From the NCBI GenBank assembly GCA_002071415.1, contig MWFC01000004.1, forward strand, positions 1 through 64,000: a stretch of 64,000 nt of DNA, given 5' to 3'. This document shows, piece by piece, positions 26,970 to 36,399 of this stretch (positions are counted from its first letter, which is position 1; every line of letters starts with the position of its first letter). Source of the DNA: Bacteroidetes bacterium ADurb.Bin012 (GTDB lineage Bacteria; Bacteroidota; Bacteroidia; Bacteroidales; TTA-H9). The translations under genes were made by a program, and so were the position numbers. The notes below the pieces were generated by a model that saw only the letters and a list, made by a program, of their open reading frames with translations, made no database searches and was not told the origin of the DNA.

Positions 26970-28172
26970 ATGGACTATTTGTCGAAACGTGTTAAAAACA
27001 TGGAAGAATCGGCCACACTCGCTATGACGAGCAAAAGCCGTGAATTGGCCAGTCAGGGTTTAGATGTCATCAATCTTAGCATTGGTGAACCCGATTTCAA
27101 CACTCCTGAATTCATCAAGGAAGCTGGCAAAAAAGCCATTGATGAAAATTACACTCATTATCCTCCGGTCCCTGGTTATCAGGATTTAAGAGAGGCGATA
27201 TGCATTAAACTTCGTCGAGATAACCAACTGGAATACAAACCCAATCAAATAGTAGTTTCTACCGGTGCCAAGCAGGCTCTGGCCAATTGTATTCTAAGTA
27301 CTGTCGATCCCGGAGACGAAGTTATTATCCCTGTACCCTATTGGGTTTCTTATACTGAACTGGTTAAACTAGCTGAAGGCAAACCTATTTTTGTAAAAGC
27401 CACTGTGGATAACCATTTTAAGATTACTGCCAAACAATTGGAGGAAGCAATTACTCCTCGTACCCGATTGTTGATATTCAACTCTCCCAACAACCCCTCG
27501 GGTTCGGTTTATAACTGGCAAGAATTGAAATCATTAGCCGAAGTCCTGGCTCGTCATCCTCAGGTTCTTATCCTTTCTGACGAGATTTATGAATATATTG
27601 TTTTTTCGGGGAAACATTGTAGCCTGGCGTCTTTCCCCGAAATAAAAAATAGAGTGGCTCTGATCAATGGAGTATCGAAAGGATATGCCATGACAGGCTG
27701 GCGTTTGGGTTATATTGCCGCTCCTCAAAATATAGCGAGTGCTTGTAATAAGATACAGGGTCAAATTACTTCGGCAACGAGTTCAATAAGTCAACGTGCT
27801 GCAATTGCTGCCATGCTCCGGCATCCCGACGAAACTCCCGAACTCCAGCAAATGGTTTCTGCCTTCATCCAACGTCGTGATATCGTTTTGAATCTTCTGG
27901 CCGAAATCCCCGAAATAAAAACCAATGTTCCGGAAGGTGCATTCTATGTTTTTGCCGATTTTTCGGCTTTTCTTGCTAAATCTGACGGAAAGAAACAAAT
28001 TCATAGTATAGATGATCTATGCATGTATTTGCTCGAAAAAGCCCTGGTGGCACTCGTTCCCGGAACTGCCTTCGGCGACCCACAGTGCCTGCGTATCAGT
28101 TATGCAACATCCGAAAATAATCTGGTAAAGGCTCTGCAAAGAATAAAAGAAGCGTTGGCCTTGTTGCATTGA
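26970..28172 (+). CDS. PLP-dependent aspartate aminotransferase (class I/II)
   Basis: A 400-residue fold-type I aminotransferase interconverting aspartate/oxaloacetate with glutamate/2-oxoglutarate. Seen in order: INLSIGEPDFNTP near the N-terminus, STGAKQALAN (phosphate-binding region), NSPNNPSGSVY (substrate carboxylate loop), LSDEIYEYI (Asp pairing with the PLP nitrogen), NGVSKGYAMTGWRLGY (Schiff-base Lys ~236) and LRISYATSEN (substrate Arg). It most resembles the Ib subgroup of bacterial aspartate aminotransferases. It lies downstream of aspA and hydF but 76 bases away, with its own promoter-like element. Confidence 0.93.
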   Translation: MDYLSKRVKNMEESATLAMTSKSRELASQGLDVINLSIGEPDFNTPEFIKEAGKKAIDENYTHYPPVPGYQDLREAICIKLRRDNQLEYKPNQIVVSTGAKQALANCILSTVDPGDEVIIPVPYWVSYTELVKLAEGKPIFVKATVDNHFKITAKQLEEAITPRTRLLIFNSPNNPSGSVYNWQELKSLAEVLARHPQVLILSDEIYEYIVFSGKHCSLASFPEIKNRVALINGVSKGYAMTGWRLGYIAAPQNIASACNKIQGQITSATSSISQRAAIAAMLRHPDETPELQQMVSAFIQRRDIVLNLLAEIPEIKTNVPEGAFYVFADFSAFLAKSDGKKQIHSIDDLCMYLLEKALVALVPGTAFGDPQCLRISYATSENNLVKALQRIKEALALLH

Positions 28173-29090
28173 TGCATTCGCCTCTGTTTTTAACCTTCAT
28201 CTTTTGGAGGTAAAAACCCTCTTGTCATCTTCTTCGAATGCTTAAAATTTTTCAGAAATTACTGTATCTGAAAAAAGGACGATCATTACCAAATTCGATA
28301 TTTCTAAACTTTCAAGCCTAATCGATTGTTATTCCCAATTTACTCGAATGAGTCTATTCCTTTTAAATTTTAGGAAGATGGATTCATATTCCTTATCAAA
28401 TATTATTAACCCACAAATTCTTGATGATTGATACCGGCATTTTTATACAGAAAAATCATTTGCCCAATGTGTGTCGATTTTTGTTTTTGAAATATGAACC
28501 GACTGAAAAGGATTAGAGCGCAAACCGAAGTCAGATGATCGCTGGTGAATTCAAAGTACGGGAATTTATCAGTAATTACCGCCAATGAGGATATCTATTT
28601 GAGGAAACCAATCTATTCAGAACCGGGCGGAAATATTCACCCGATCACAATATCTCGAACTGTGAATGAGCCTGATGGAAGTTTTCTTATCATTATCGTT
28701 GCGAATTTCAGAAGATTTTTTCTTATTCTCATCATCCATTTTTCCCAAAGTTGAATTCCTGAGATGCACAATAACATAGAACATCCTATAGCTCTGAAGG
28801 GGAAAATAGCAAAATATTCCATAGTATATATGATGTAGATATATATTAGCTTATGGTACGATCATCTCCTGATCCAAGGATGAGAGTTATAGGTTTCCAT
28901 CTGATGATAGAATTTGCTGAGAAATCCTTTGCAAATGATTAACAATCTGACAATTCCCGAAAAAACTATTGTTGGTGTTGTGGTAGTTAGAAAAATTATA
29001 TTAATTTAATACAAGATTCAAACTGAATTCAACCAAATCGTTTATTTTTACACTGTAAATCCATCAATTATTAACTAATTAATATTCAAC
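28173..29090. other. 918-base non-coding gap containing a sensor-domain remnant
   Basis: No intact gene. The only readable item is the PDC/dCache fragment at 28545-28754, listed separately. The last 60 bases before the next gene contain TATTTTTA, one mismatch from the -7 consensus, and are likely its promoter region. I see no RNA gene or strong terminator. Confidence 0.4.
28545..28754 (+). pseudogene. remnant of an extracellular PDC/dCache sensor domain
   Basis: An isolated 69-codon frame whose middle reads IYLRKPIYSEPGG, ITISRTVNEPDGSF and IIIVANF. This matches the core of PDC (dCache) ligand-binding domains of histidine kinases and diguanylate cyclases: '..iSkPvys..tGkw.i.lsRrin.pDGsF.GvvvA.l'. 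The flanks are lost, an in-frame stop lies just upstream, and the frame ends without transmembrane or output domains. It starts only with a GTG inside the fold. I read it as a dead fragment, not a gene. Confidence 0.45.
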
Positions 29091-31610
29091 ATGAAAATAA
29101 ATTTAATAAATTTCAGAAAGTTAAGCTGGAGAACACTGATAACCTTTATAATATTTGTGATAAGTGGTTATTTTTCGTTTTCGCAGACAGTAACCGAATT
29201 GGTGGTGCCCAAGTATATAGGTGCTAAAAATGCTTCGGGCATAAATAATGAACGTACGCCATTTGCTGTTTGTTATCAGATTATGGGTTTGGATCCCAAT
29301 CAGGTTTATGACGTTAAAACACAGATTGGCCTTGTAACGGAAGCCTCGACTGTTTGGGGAGCTGGCAATGTTTGGGATCCTATTTCTGGCTCATTTTCAG
29401 GGAATACCGTTGTTGATGCCTTTACTACCAATGCTTCGGGAAGCGCTATTTTTTGGATTTACTATCAACCCACAGGCAATAGTTCGCGTTTTGGAGCCGG
29501 GCAACAGCACAACTTGCGATTAGGCTGGAGGCCCTCGGGTGGGTCATTCCCATCGAATCCTCAGTTCGTTGGTAGTAAAATAATTACCGCTCTCGACATT
29601 GCTCCTAATGCTACTACCCCCGAGACTACCGATGATGGGGCTTATATCAAAGGCACAGCCAATCCTGCAGCAAGCGGAAAATTTGTATTACTTTTCGACA
29701 ATGTGAACGGTACGGGCGATCCGTTATTTTCCTATCAAATTCGTCAAGCTCTGCCGGTCAATACCAATCAGTCTATGCTCAATCCCGAAATCAATGATAT
29801 TTACCTGCAAGCTGGGACAAGCATTATAGGCGATTATCCGGCAGTTGTTCCAATCAGTGCCAACAATCCCAATGGAATCAGGCGCATAGAGTCGCGCAAC
29901 GATGACAATGCTATCTATGCATTTAGTACCGATGCCGATGGAATCTGGCCTAGCGGTGCCAATACTACCAATATGAATCGTCTCGATATACGCTATATCA
30001 CTATGACTGATGCTCCATTGATACCTCAGGGTATACCCACGGTTACAACTGTTGCAACCACTAATATTACTTACAATAGTGCTACCAGTGGTGGGACGGT
30101 TACTGCTGCGGGAGGAAGTTCGGTATCTGCCAGAGGCGTTTGCTGGTCAACTTCACCTAACCCTACTATTGCCGGTTCCCATACCACCAATGGTTCGGGA
30201 TTAGGTACTTTCACAAGCCAGATTACAGATTTGGAGCCAATTACAACTTATTATGTAAGAGCTTATGCTACGAATACCTACGGAACGGCTTATGGGAATG
30301 AAGAGACATTTACAACCCTCACCGCTCCTTATCCTCCTATTATTGATTTTGTGGCTTCCAGCACTAACATCAATGTGGGGAATACGGTTAATTTTACCGA
30401 TTTAAGCACAAATGGACCTACTTCGTGGTCATGGTCTTTCGTGGGAGGCATTCCACCCTCGTCTAACCAGCAAAATCCTTCAGGAATTCTTTATTCTTAT
30501 CCTGGAGAATATACCGTTTGTTTGACCGCTTCGAATCAATATGGAAGCAATACTCTGTGCAAGGATGCCTATATTAATGTACATGCCCCTATTGAGGCAA
30601 AAATTGTGATAACCGAAATCATGTATAATCCTCCCGAAACAGGTACCGATAGCCTCGAATTTATCGAACTCTTCAATAATGGAGCCAGTGCCATAGATCT
30701 CGAAGGATTCTATTTCTCGGAAGGAGTAACTTATACTTTCCCTTCTTACTTGCTTGCTCCGGGTGCCTATGCAGTTGTGGCTGTAAACTCTCAAGCCATG
30801 CAGAATACATTTGGTATTTCGACCTTGCAATGGAGTTCTGGTGCATTGAACAATTCAGGCGAACTGATCCGGCTAAAGGATAAATACGGGTATACCGTGG
30901 ATTCAGTTTATTATGACGACGCCCTGCCATGGGATACCCTCGCTGATGGCTGGGGCCCATCTCTTACTCTCTGTAATCCAGACCTCGACAATTCCTTGGC
31001 AGAAAATTGGACGCATAGTATGGAATTCGTTACCGTAAATGCCAATGGAGATAGCATCTGGGCTACACCGGGTGGGCCGTGCATCATACCTGTCCTTCCT
31101 GTTGCCGATTTCGTTGGTAACCCACTTTCATTGATGACAGGAGAAAGTGTTCAATTTACCGATCTTTCAACTGGCCCCAATATTACAAACTGGGAATGGA
31201 TTTTCGATGGAGGAACACCTGCTACCTTCTCGGGTCAAAACCCTCCACCCATTTACTATTACGAATCTGGCCTTTATGATGTTACCCTTAAAGTAACTAA
31301 CGAATTCGGAACAAGTACAGCTTTCAAACCCGAATATATCACTGTGTTAATTGATGCTATCGGCGATGACATTTCTCTTATCCCGATTTCAATTCAGCCT
31401 AATCCTTCTACTGGAAAAGTAAATATTAAACATAACCAAGGCAAACTCTTATTGGAAGTATTTAACCTGGTAGGAGAAAAAGTTTATTCTCAAGAATTGA
31501 ATCCGCTAACTCAAGACGTCGATCTTACTCCACTCCAAAAGGGTATCTATTTTATGCGATTCACTAATGACAATGGAGTTAAACTTACTCACAAACTCAT
31601 ACTTAAATAA
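29091..31610 (+). CDS. T9SS type A cargo with PKD and lamin-tail (LTD) domains
   Basis: An 839-residue secreted protein with a signal peptide (about residues 1-33, FSFSQ). An uncharacterised N-terminal region (~35-305) is followed by a fibronectin-like module typical of Bacteroidota (RGVCWSTSPNPTI...YYVRAYATNTYGTAYG, ~310-410). A PKD domain follows (~418-500, FTDLSTNGPTSWSWSF). A lamin-tail domain (~503-640) has ITEIMYNPPE, LEFIELFN and LDLEGFYFSEG-like strands. A second PKD domain (~660-745) precedes a T9SS type A tail (IQPNPSTGKVNI...LEVFNLVGEKV...GIYFMRF...KLILK). LTD modules occur in secreted nucleases and adhesins. No nuclease motif is present here. A terminator follows 21 bases after the stop. 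Confidence 0.92.
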   Translation: MKINLINFRKLSWRTLITFIIFVISGYFSFSQTVTELVVPKYIGAKNASGINNERTPFAVCYQIMGLDPNQVYDVKTQIGLVTEASTVWGAGNVWDPISGSFSGNTVVDAFTTNASGSAIFWIYYQPTGNSSRFGAGQQHNLRLGWRPSGGSFPSNPQFVGSKIITALDIAPNATTPETTDDGAYIKGTANPAASGKFVLLFDNVNGTGDPLFSYQIRQALPVNTNQSMLNPEINDIYLQAGTSIIGDYPAVVPISANNPNGIRRIESRNDDNAIYAFSTDADGIWPSGANTTNMNRLDIRYITMTDAPLIPQGIPTVTTVATTNITYNSATSGGTVTAAGGSSVSARGVCWSTSPNPTIAGSHTTNGSGLGTFTSQITDLEPITTYYVRAYATNTYGTAYGNEETFTTLTAPYPPIIDFVASSTNINVGNTVNFTDLSTNGPTSWSWSFVGGIPPSSNQQNPSGILYSYPGEYTVCLTASNQYGSNTLCKDAYINVHAPIEAKIVITEIMYNPPETGTDSLEFIELFNNGASAIDLEGFYFSEGVTYTFPSYLLAPGAYAVVAVNSQAMQNTFGISTLQWSSGALNNSGELIRLKDKYGYTVDSVYYDDALPWDTLADGWGPSLTLCNPDLDNSLAENWTHSMEFVTVNANGDSIWATPGGPCIIPVLPVADFVGNPLSLMTGESVQFTDLSTGPNITNWEWIFDGGTPATFSGQNPPPIYYYESGLYDVTLKVTNEFGTSTAFKPEYITVLIDAIGDDISLIPISIQPNPSTGKVNIKHNQGKLLLEVFNLVGEKVYSQELNPLTQDVDLTPLQKGIYFMRFTNDNGVKLTHKLILK

Positions 31611-31631
31611 ATCAAATTCCATTTATTTATA

Positions 31632-31668
31632 AAAATAGCCGGGGTTCGGATGGAACTCTGGCTATTTT
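31632..31668 (+). terminator. Rho-independent terminator
   Basis: AAATAGCCGGGGTTC pairs with GAACTCTGGCTATTT (a 15-bp stem with a few G-U pairs) and runs into a short T-rich tail (TTATT). It lies just after the PKD/LTD cargo gene. Confidence 0.7.
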
Positions 31669-31814
31669 ATTCATTTAATCTTTTAAATTCCAGAAATACT
31701 ATTTTCTGTTCATTACATTTTGATGAAATTTATCTTTAAGTGAATAAACTCTGAATAGTATCATCTACTGAGTTAAATTTTGGTTAAGCTGTAAAAGAAT
31801 TCAGCTTTTCGTTT

Positions 31815-31822
31815 TATTTTTG
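31815..31822 (+). promoter_or_regulatory. -7 element for the T9SS cargo gene at 31846
   Basis: TATTTTTG is an exact TAnnTTTG match, 23 bases before the ATG. With the preceding terminator it marks the next gene as a separate transcription unit. Confidence 0.4.
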
Positions 31823-31845
31823 TAATGTAATTAAAAAATTAGATT

Positions 31846-33447
31846 ATGAAAAAAGTCCTATTATTCGTCGTGGCAATAATTATGGGCTTCAATCTTCAAG
31901 TCTTTGCTCAGGGTATGGAAGATTTCACAAATTTTCCAGAAACTGGGAATAGTTATCAGGATGGTAGCTTTGTGGGCTTGGATGGAAGCACTTGGACTTA
32001 CACGCAATGCAGGGGTGATATTGCCATTGCCTTACCTACACCAACCTTAGGGAAAAACCGCACCCCCACGTCTTCGGTAGAATCAGGACTAATTCCAGGT
32101 GGAATTGGGGTTTTGAGCTTTGATTTTATGCAGGCTTTTTCCTCCAGTGTAAACCTCGATGTTTATGTAAACGGAGTCTATATTACATCGGTAACTTCCA
32201 ATAATGAAGTAAATATCGTTAAAAACTCTGGAGACATCACTGTAAATGTTCCGGGTGATTTCAGACTTCAATTCATTCAGCACAACACCAGCGCCGGTCA
32301 AGTGAGTATCGATAATATGGTATGGACAGGATATACTATTACAGCACTTCCTGAACCTACGAATTATCCCGAGAATTTTTCGGCAAACGTTGGCCCTTTC
32401 AGCATAATTCTCAATTGGGACGATGCCACCACAGGAGCTCAGGTCCCACAGGCTTATCTTATAAAAGCCTCTACATCCAATAATATTACTGCACCTATAG
32501 ATGGAACACCCGTACCCGATGATTTGGACCTATCCGACGGAAGTGGTGCTAAAAATATAGTTCAGGGAGTAGAAACTTTTACCTTTACAGGTTTAGCTAA
32601 CAACCAAGTCTATTATTTCCGCATCTACCCTTATACCAATACGGGTTCACTTATCGATTACAAAACGGATGGTAATGCACCCTTTGCTTCGGCTTCAACT
32701 CTTTATATGTCCCTTATTCATTCTCAAGATTTCAACGATCGTACTTTTGGCTCTTGGACGGCGGTTAGTGTTATAGGTGATCAGCAATGGACCATAGATA
32801 CCATTCATGGAATTGGGAACACCCCTTGTGCTAGAATAAGTGGATATGCTACTACAAGCAACGCTAATGAAGATTGGCTTATCAGCCCGAAATTGAATTT
32901 TGCAAACTACACGAGCGAGATCATACAATTTTATAGTGCGAAAAATTACACAGGCCCTGATATCCAAGTAATGGTATCTACCGATTATTCGGGTTTGGGT
33001 AATCCCAATCTCGCTTATTGGGAAAATCTCGATGCAGTGCTCTCGCCTGGAGGATGGGCATGGACATTTTCAGAAAACGTCGATATTGCTAATTTCGCCT
33101 CAGGTAATCTATATACCGCCTTTAAATACACCAGTACGGCTACCGAAAGTGCAACTTGGGAAATTGATGACATCAAGATATGGGGTCATCAGGAGATCGG
33201 AATAGAGCAGACTGAAATTCACCAAATTAGCATTTCGCCTAACCCTGCTAGAGAATTTGTAAAAATATCAATACAACATCCTTCCGAACTTCTTTTATAT
33301 TCTCTTACAGGAGAAAAATTACTGCAAATCCATTTATCTCAGGGAACAAACTCTCTGAATTTGCAAGATTATCCATCGGGCATTTACATTATTAAACTTG
33401 TTCCGGAAGGTTATCCACCCGAAGTATATAAGTTAATCATTCGATAA
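31846..33447 (+). CDS. T9SS type A cargo with fibronectin-III-like and choice-of-anchor-type domains
   Basis: A 533-residue secreted protein. Signal peptide MKKVLLFVVAIIMGFNLQVFAQ. The N-terminal beta-sandwich (about residues 25-165) opens with MEDFTNFPETGNSYQDG. A fibronectin-III-like module (~170-285, ending VYYFRIYPYTN) is clearly related to the module in the cargo gene at the left edge of the window. A jelly-roll module of the choice-of-anchor/MAM type (~290-445, SQDFNDRTFGSWTAV...DWLISPKLNF...WEIDDIKIWG) follows. The T9SS type A tail is ISISPNPAREF...LLLYSLTGEKL...SGIYIIKL...YKLIIR. Such jelly rolls bind glycans or proteins; no enzymatic motif is seen. Confidence 0.92.
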   Translation: MKKVLLFVVAIIMGFNLQVFAQGMEDFTNFPETGNSYQDGSFVGLDGSTWTYTQCRGDIAIALPTPTLGKNRTPTSSVESGLIPGGIGVLSFDFMQAFSSSVNLDVYVNGVYITSVTSNNEVNIVKNSGDITVNVPGDFRLQFIQHNTSAGQVSIDNMVWTGYTITALPEPTNYPENFSANVGPFSIILNWDDATTGAQVPQAYLIKASTSNNITAPIDGTPVPDDLDLSDGSGAKNIVQGVETFTFTGLANNQVYYFRIYPYTNTGSLIDYKTDGNAPFASASTLYMSLIHSQDFNDRTFGSWTAVSVIGDQQWTIDTIHGIGNTPCARISGYATTSNANEDWLISPKLNFANYTSEIIQFYSAKNYTGPDIQVMVSTDYSGLGNPNLAYWENLDAVLSPGGWAWTFSENVDIANFASGNLYTAFKYTSTATESATWEIDDIKIWGHQEIGIEQTEIHQISISPNPAREFVKISIQHPSELLLYSLTGEKLLQIHLSQGTNSLNLQDYPSGIYIIKLVPEGYPPEVYKLIIR

Positions 33448-33463
33448 AATATTTGAAGGGAAG

Positions 33464-33495
33464 CCGATCTTTGTGATAAACTAGGTCGGTTTTTC
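33464..33495. terminator. probable terminator between convergent genes
   Basis: CCGATCT pairs with AGGTCGG (7 bp, one G-U pair) over a 12-base loop and is followed by TTTTTC. It lies 17 bases after the plus-strand cargo gene and just past the end of ppk1 on the other strand. Confidence 0.5.
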
Positions 33496-33529
33496 TTTCT
33501 GGTACGATACGTGCGTAATAATGGCTGTT

Positions 33530-35689
33530 TTATTCTGTACTGCGGTCGTGTGTCTTATTTTTAAAATGGTTCCCTTTGAGCATTTTTCGAAACATATAAT
33601 ATTTTTCGTACTGCGATCTTATTCTCTGATCGGAATTTACTTTGCGGTATTCGTTAATATGTCCATCATGCAATGATCGAGCTTTTACATTGGCGTTCAG
33701 TTCGATCTGGATCATTTGCATGAGTTCCTTTTGAATGCCTTTGTCGAAGATGGGGCAAACCACTTCGATACGATGGTCGAGGTTACGGGGCATCAGGTCG
33801 GCTGAGCTGATGAAGTATTTGTTGCGGCCACCATTGCAGAAAATAAATACGCGTGAATGTTCCAGAAAACGATCTACAATGCTCAGAGCTTCGATGTTAT
33901 CGCTCAAATTTGGGATACCGGGTTTGATCACACAAATACCTCTTATTAAAAGTTTGATACTGACACCTGCCTGACTTGCCTCGTAAATTTTAATTGCTAC
34001 TTCTTCATCTACAAGGCTATTTGCCTTCAGAATAGCCCAAGCTTCCTTACCCGATCTTGCATTTTTTATTTCATTATTTAACTGTCGAATGATAAAACTG
34101 CGGATATTAAATGGAGAAACACAGAGGTTTTCGAAGGTGGGGGGAATGTACCGGCTTTTGAAAAGTGTAAATACTTTATCCAAGTCTTTCGTAACACGCG
34201 GGTCAGTGGTGAAAAGGCTATCATCTGCATAAACTGTGGCCGTTGATTCATTGAAGTTTCCTGTACTAACATTGCAATATAGCAGTTCATTCCCATCATC
34301 TTCCATCCTTTTTATGACCAGGAGTTTGGCATGTACCTTATAATCGGGAATGGTGGGAATAATTTCGACTTCTTCTTCCTGTAATCTGTTCACCCAATAA
34401 ATATTGGTTTCTTCTTCGAAGCGTGCCTGCAACTCGAGAAAAACCGTGACTTTTTTCCCGTTGCGTGCGGCGTTGATCAGGGAATTAATCACTGAACTAT
34501 CACGCGCCGTGCGGTAGAAAGTCATTTTTATTTCCTTTACCTGAGGATCGATGGAAGCTTCGCGCAACAAATCGATCAAGTACTGAAACGAATGATAAGG
34601 ATAATGCAGCATGATGTCGCGTTCTCGCATAATGGCCAGAATGCTGTGATTGGGAGGCAGCAGCGGATGAGCCAAGGGCGGGAAAGGTTCGAAATAAAAG
34701 GCCGGATTATTGATTTTGGGAAAATCCATAAAATCTTTAAAATTATGATATCTGCTCCCAGCTCTTAGTGTGTCCTTCTCGGTAATTCTCATTTTTTGCT
34801 TTAGCTTATCGAGAAGTGCTAACGGCATTTTTTCGTCGTAAACAAATCTCACCGGAACGCCTTTTTTACGCTGTTTCAGGCTTTCTTCCATTCGTTCGAT
34901 AAAACTCTTCGATACGTCATTATCGATGTCGAGCTCGGCATCGCGCGTAAATTTCACCGTATAAGCCTCAAAATGATCGTATCCGAAGACAGAAAAAATA
35001 TCGGGTAAACAATACCGTATCACATCATCCAGAAGAATGATAAAATGGGAATCCTTTTTGTCTTCAGGCGGTTGCAAAGAAATAAACCTTCCGGTAATAT
35101 GAACGGGGACTTTGAGTAAAGCAAATCGGGTCTTGCTCTTTTTGGCCGTATCGGCCATTTCCACTGCCAGATAAAAATTCTCATCCTTCAAAAAAGTCAG
35201 ATTCTTTACATTGTTCAGCATGATAGGAAAAACATACGATCGAATGTTCTGGTTAAAGAAGCTTCTTACATATTTCCCTTCTTCGTGCGTAAGTTCCTGT
35301 TCATTTACAATGAAAATCCCATTTTCTTTCATTTGACGGGTTAAATCCTGATAAACAGCGGTAAACCTTTTTTCCTGATTTTCGACTATACTGTATATTT
35401 CTGACAATAACTTCCTGGGATCGAAACTAATTCTATAATCGAGTTCTTTTTTTTGCATCAGCATGTTCATTCGATGAATCGTAGCTACCCTCACCCGAAA
35501 AAATTCATCCCGATTATTGGAAAAAATGCCCAGGAACTTTATCCTTTCCAGTAAGGGGGTGGTTGGATCGGAAGCTTCTTGCAAAACTCTTTCGTTGAAT
35601 TGCAGCCAGCTTATTTCCCGATTGATAAATAATCCATCCTCCAAATTATCTGTAGACTTTATGTACTCATTTTTTTTACTCATTGCCAT
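33530..35689 (-). CDS. ppk1: polyphosphate kinase 1
   Basis: A 719-residue PPK1 that makes polyphosphate from ATP. The N-terminal domain opens with LFINREISWLQFNERVLQEA. The phospholipase-D-like catalytic domains carry the phosphorylated histidine motif DYKVHAKLLVIKR and a second histidine motif NLDHRIEVVCPI, plus RFEEETNIYW. The open frame runs 62 codons further upstream, but that extension overlaps the neighbouring sixA-like gene in antisense-like composition. The ATG at 35689 (MAMSKKNEYIK) or the one at 35683 is the credible start. It is preceded by a SixA-like phosphatase gene 31 bases away on the same strand. Confidence 0.95.
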   Translation of the reverse strand: MAMSKKNEYIKSTDNLEDGLFINREISWLQFNERVLQEASDPTTPLLERIKFLGIFSNNRDEFFRVRVATIHRMNMLMQKKELDYRISFDPRKLLSEIYSIVENQEKRFTAVYQDLTRQMKENGIFIVNEQELTHEEGKYVRSFFNQNIRSYVFPIMLNNVKNLTFLKDENFYLAVEMADTAKKSKTRFALLKVPVHITGRFISLQPPEDKKDSHFIILLDDVIRYCLPDIFSVFGYDHFEAYTVKFTRDAELDIDNDVSKSFIERMEESLKQRKKGVPVRFVYDEKMPLALLDKLKQKMRITEKDTLRAGSRYHNFKDFMDFPKINNPAFYFEPFPPLAHPLLPPNHSILAIMRERDIMLHYPYHSFQYLIDLLREASIDPQVKEIKMTFYRTARDSSVINSLINAARNGKKVTVFLELQARFEEETNIYWVNRLQEEEVEIIPTIPDYKVHAKLLVIKRMEDDGNELLYCNVSTGNFNESTATVYADDSLFTTDPRVTKDLDKVFTLFKSRYIPPTFENLCVSPFNIRSFIIRQLNNEIKNARSGKEAWAILKANSLVDEEVAIKIYEASQAGVSIKLLIRGICVIKPGIPNLSDNIEALSIVDRFLEHSRVFIFCNGGRNKYFISSADLMPRNLDHRIEVVCPIFDKGIQKELMQMIQIELNANVKARSLHDGHINEYRKVNSDQRIRSQYEKYYMFRKMLKGNHFKNKTHDRSTE

Positions 35690-35720
35690 GCTGATGTAAA
35701 ATATAAAATTATGTTTATAC

Positions 35721-36221
35721 CTATTTATTGCTTTCCCAGGGGAATATTTTCTGTATTGTACTGGCTTTTGCTCCTGCCAATTCGGTCCAACTCTCGATGG
35801 GCAATTCAAGAATGACGACCCCCGAGGTTGGCAACCCATCCAAGGGATCGAGAAGAAACTGGTTGATGAATGCAAGGATATTAGGGTTGTGCCCGACTAT
35901 CATCACACTGTCGATGTCATCGTCGATGGAATAAAAAAGATCGGTAATATGGTCCTTATTTCCGTAGTAAACGGTTTGGCTGACTTGAATCTGATTTTCG
36001 GGATATTGAAAGAATGAAGCAAATATTCTGGACGTTTCAAAGGCTCTTACCGCATGACTCGAAATGATCAGACCGGGTCTGGCAATTTTTTCCTTTTGTA
36101 AGGATAGGATGATCTTGCTGATTCGTTTTTTCCCTTTGCTCAACAATGGCCTGTCCTCATCCTTGAGCTGAGGAAAATCCCATGAGGATTTTGCATGCCG
36201 GGCAACAATAAGTGTTTTCAT
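35721..36221 (-). CDS. SixA-like phosphohistidine phosphatase (histidine phosphatase superfamily)
   Basis: A 166-residue RHG-type phosphatase. The catalytic motif ARHAKSSW (His ~9) is at the N-terminus. The second conserved Arg/His region is SSHAVRAFETSRI, and the acidic/His motif VMIVGHNPNILAF is near residue 110. The length and the RHAKSSW form match SixA, which removes phosphate from HPt histidines. The substrate here is unproven. It is encoded just upstream of ppk1 and may be co-transcribed. This window also holds the remnant of an HPt domain, though far away. Confidence 0.9.
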   Translation of the reverse strand: MKTLIVARHAKSSWDFPQLKDEDRPLLSKGKKRISKIILSLQKEKIARPGLIISSHAVRAFETSRIFASFFQYPENQIQVSQTVYYGNKDHITDLFYSIDDDIDSVMIVGHNPNILAFINQFLLDPLDGLPTSGVVILELPIESWTELAGAKASTIQKIFPWESNK

Positions 36222-36399
36222 GGGCTATAAGTTTTTCTTAAATGTTAGAATCTTTACAAATTTAGTAAATGCCCCAAAGAATTAATCTTTAGAAAATTTT
36301 TACTCTTTAAAACTTCGAGAGACGAATGATTGCCTTAACAAGCTCGACAAGTGGACCACACGAAGGTAATGCTCAGAGCATATTAATACGGATGTTTTA

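Noticed and set aside
35690-35875. 62-codon N-terminal extension of ppk1
   Set aside because: It is not homologous to PPK1 and lies inside the sixA-like gene; the ATG at 35689 starts the conserved protein.
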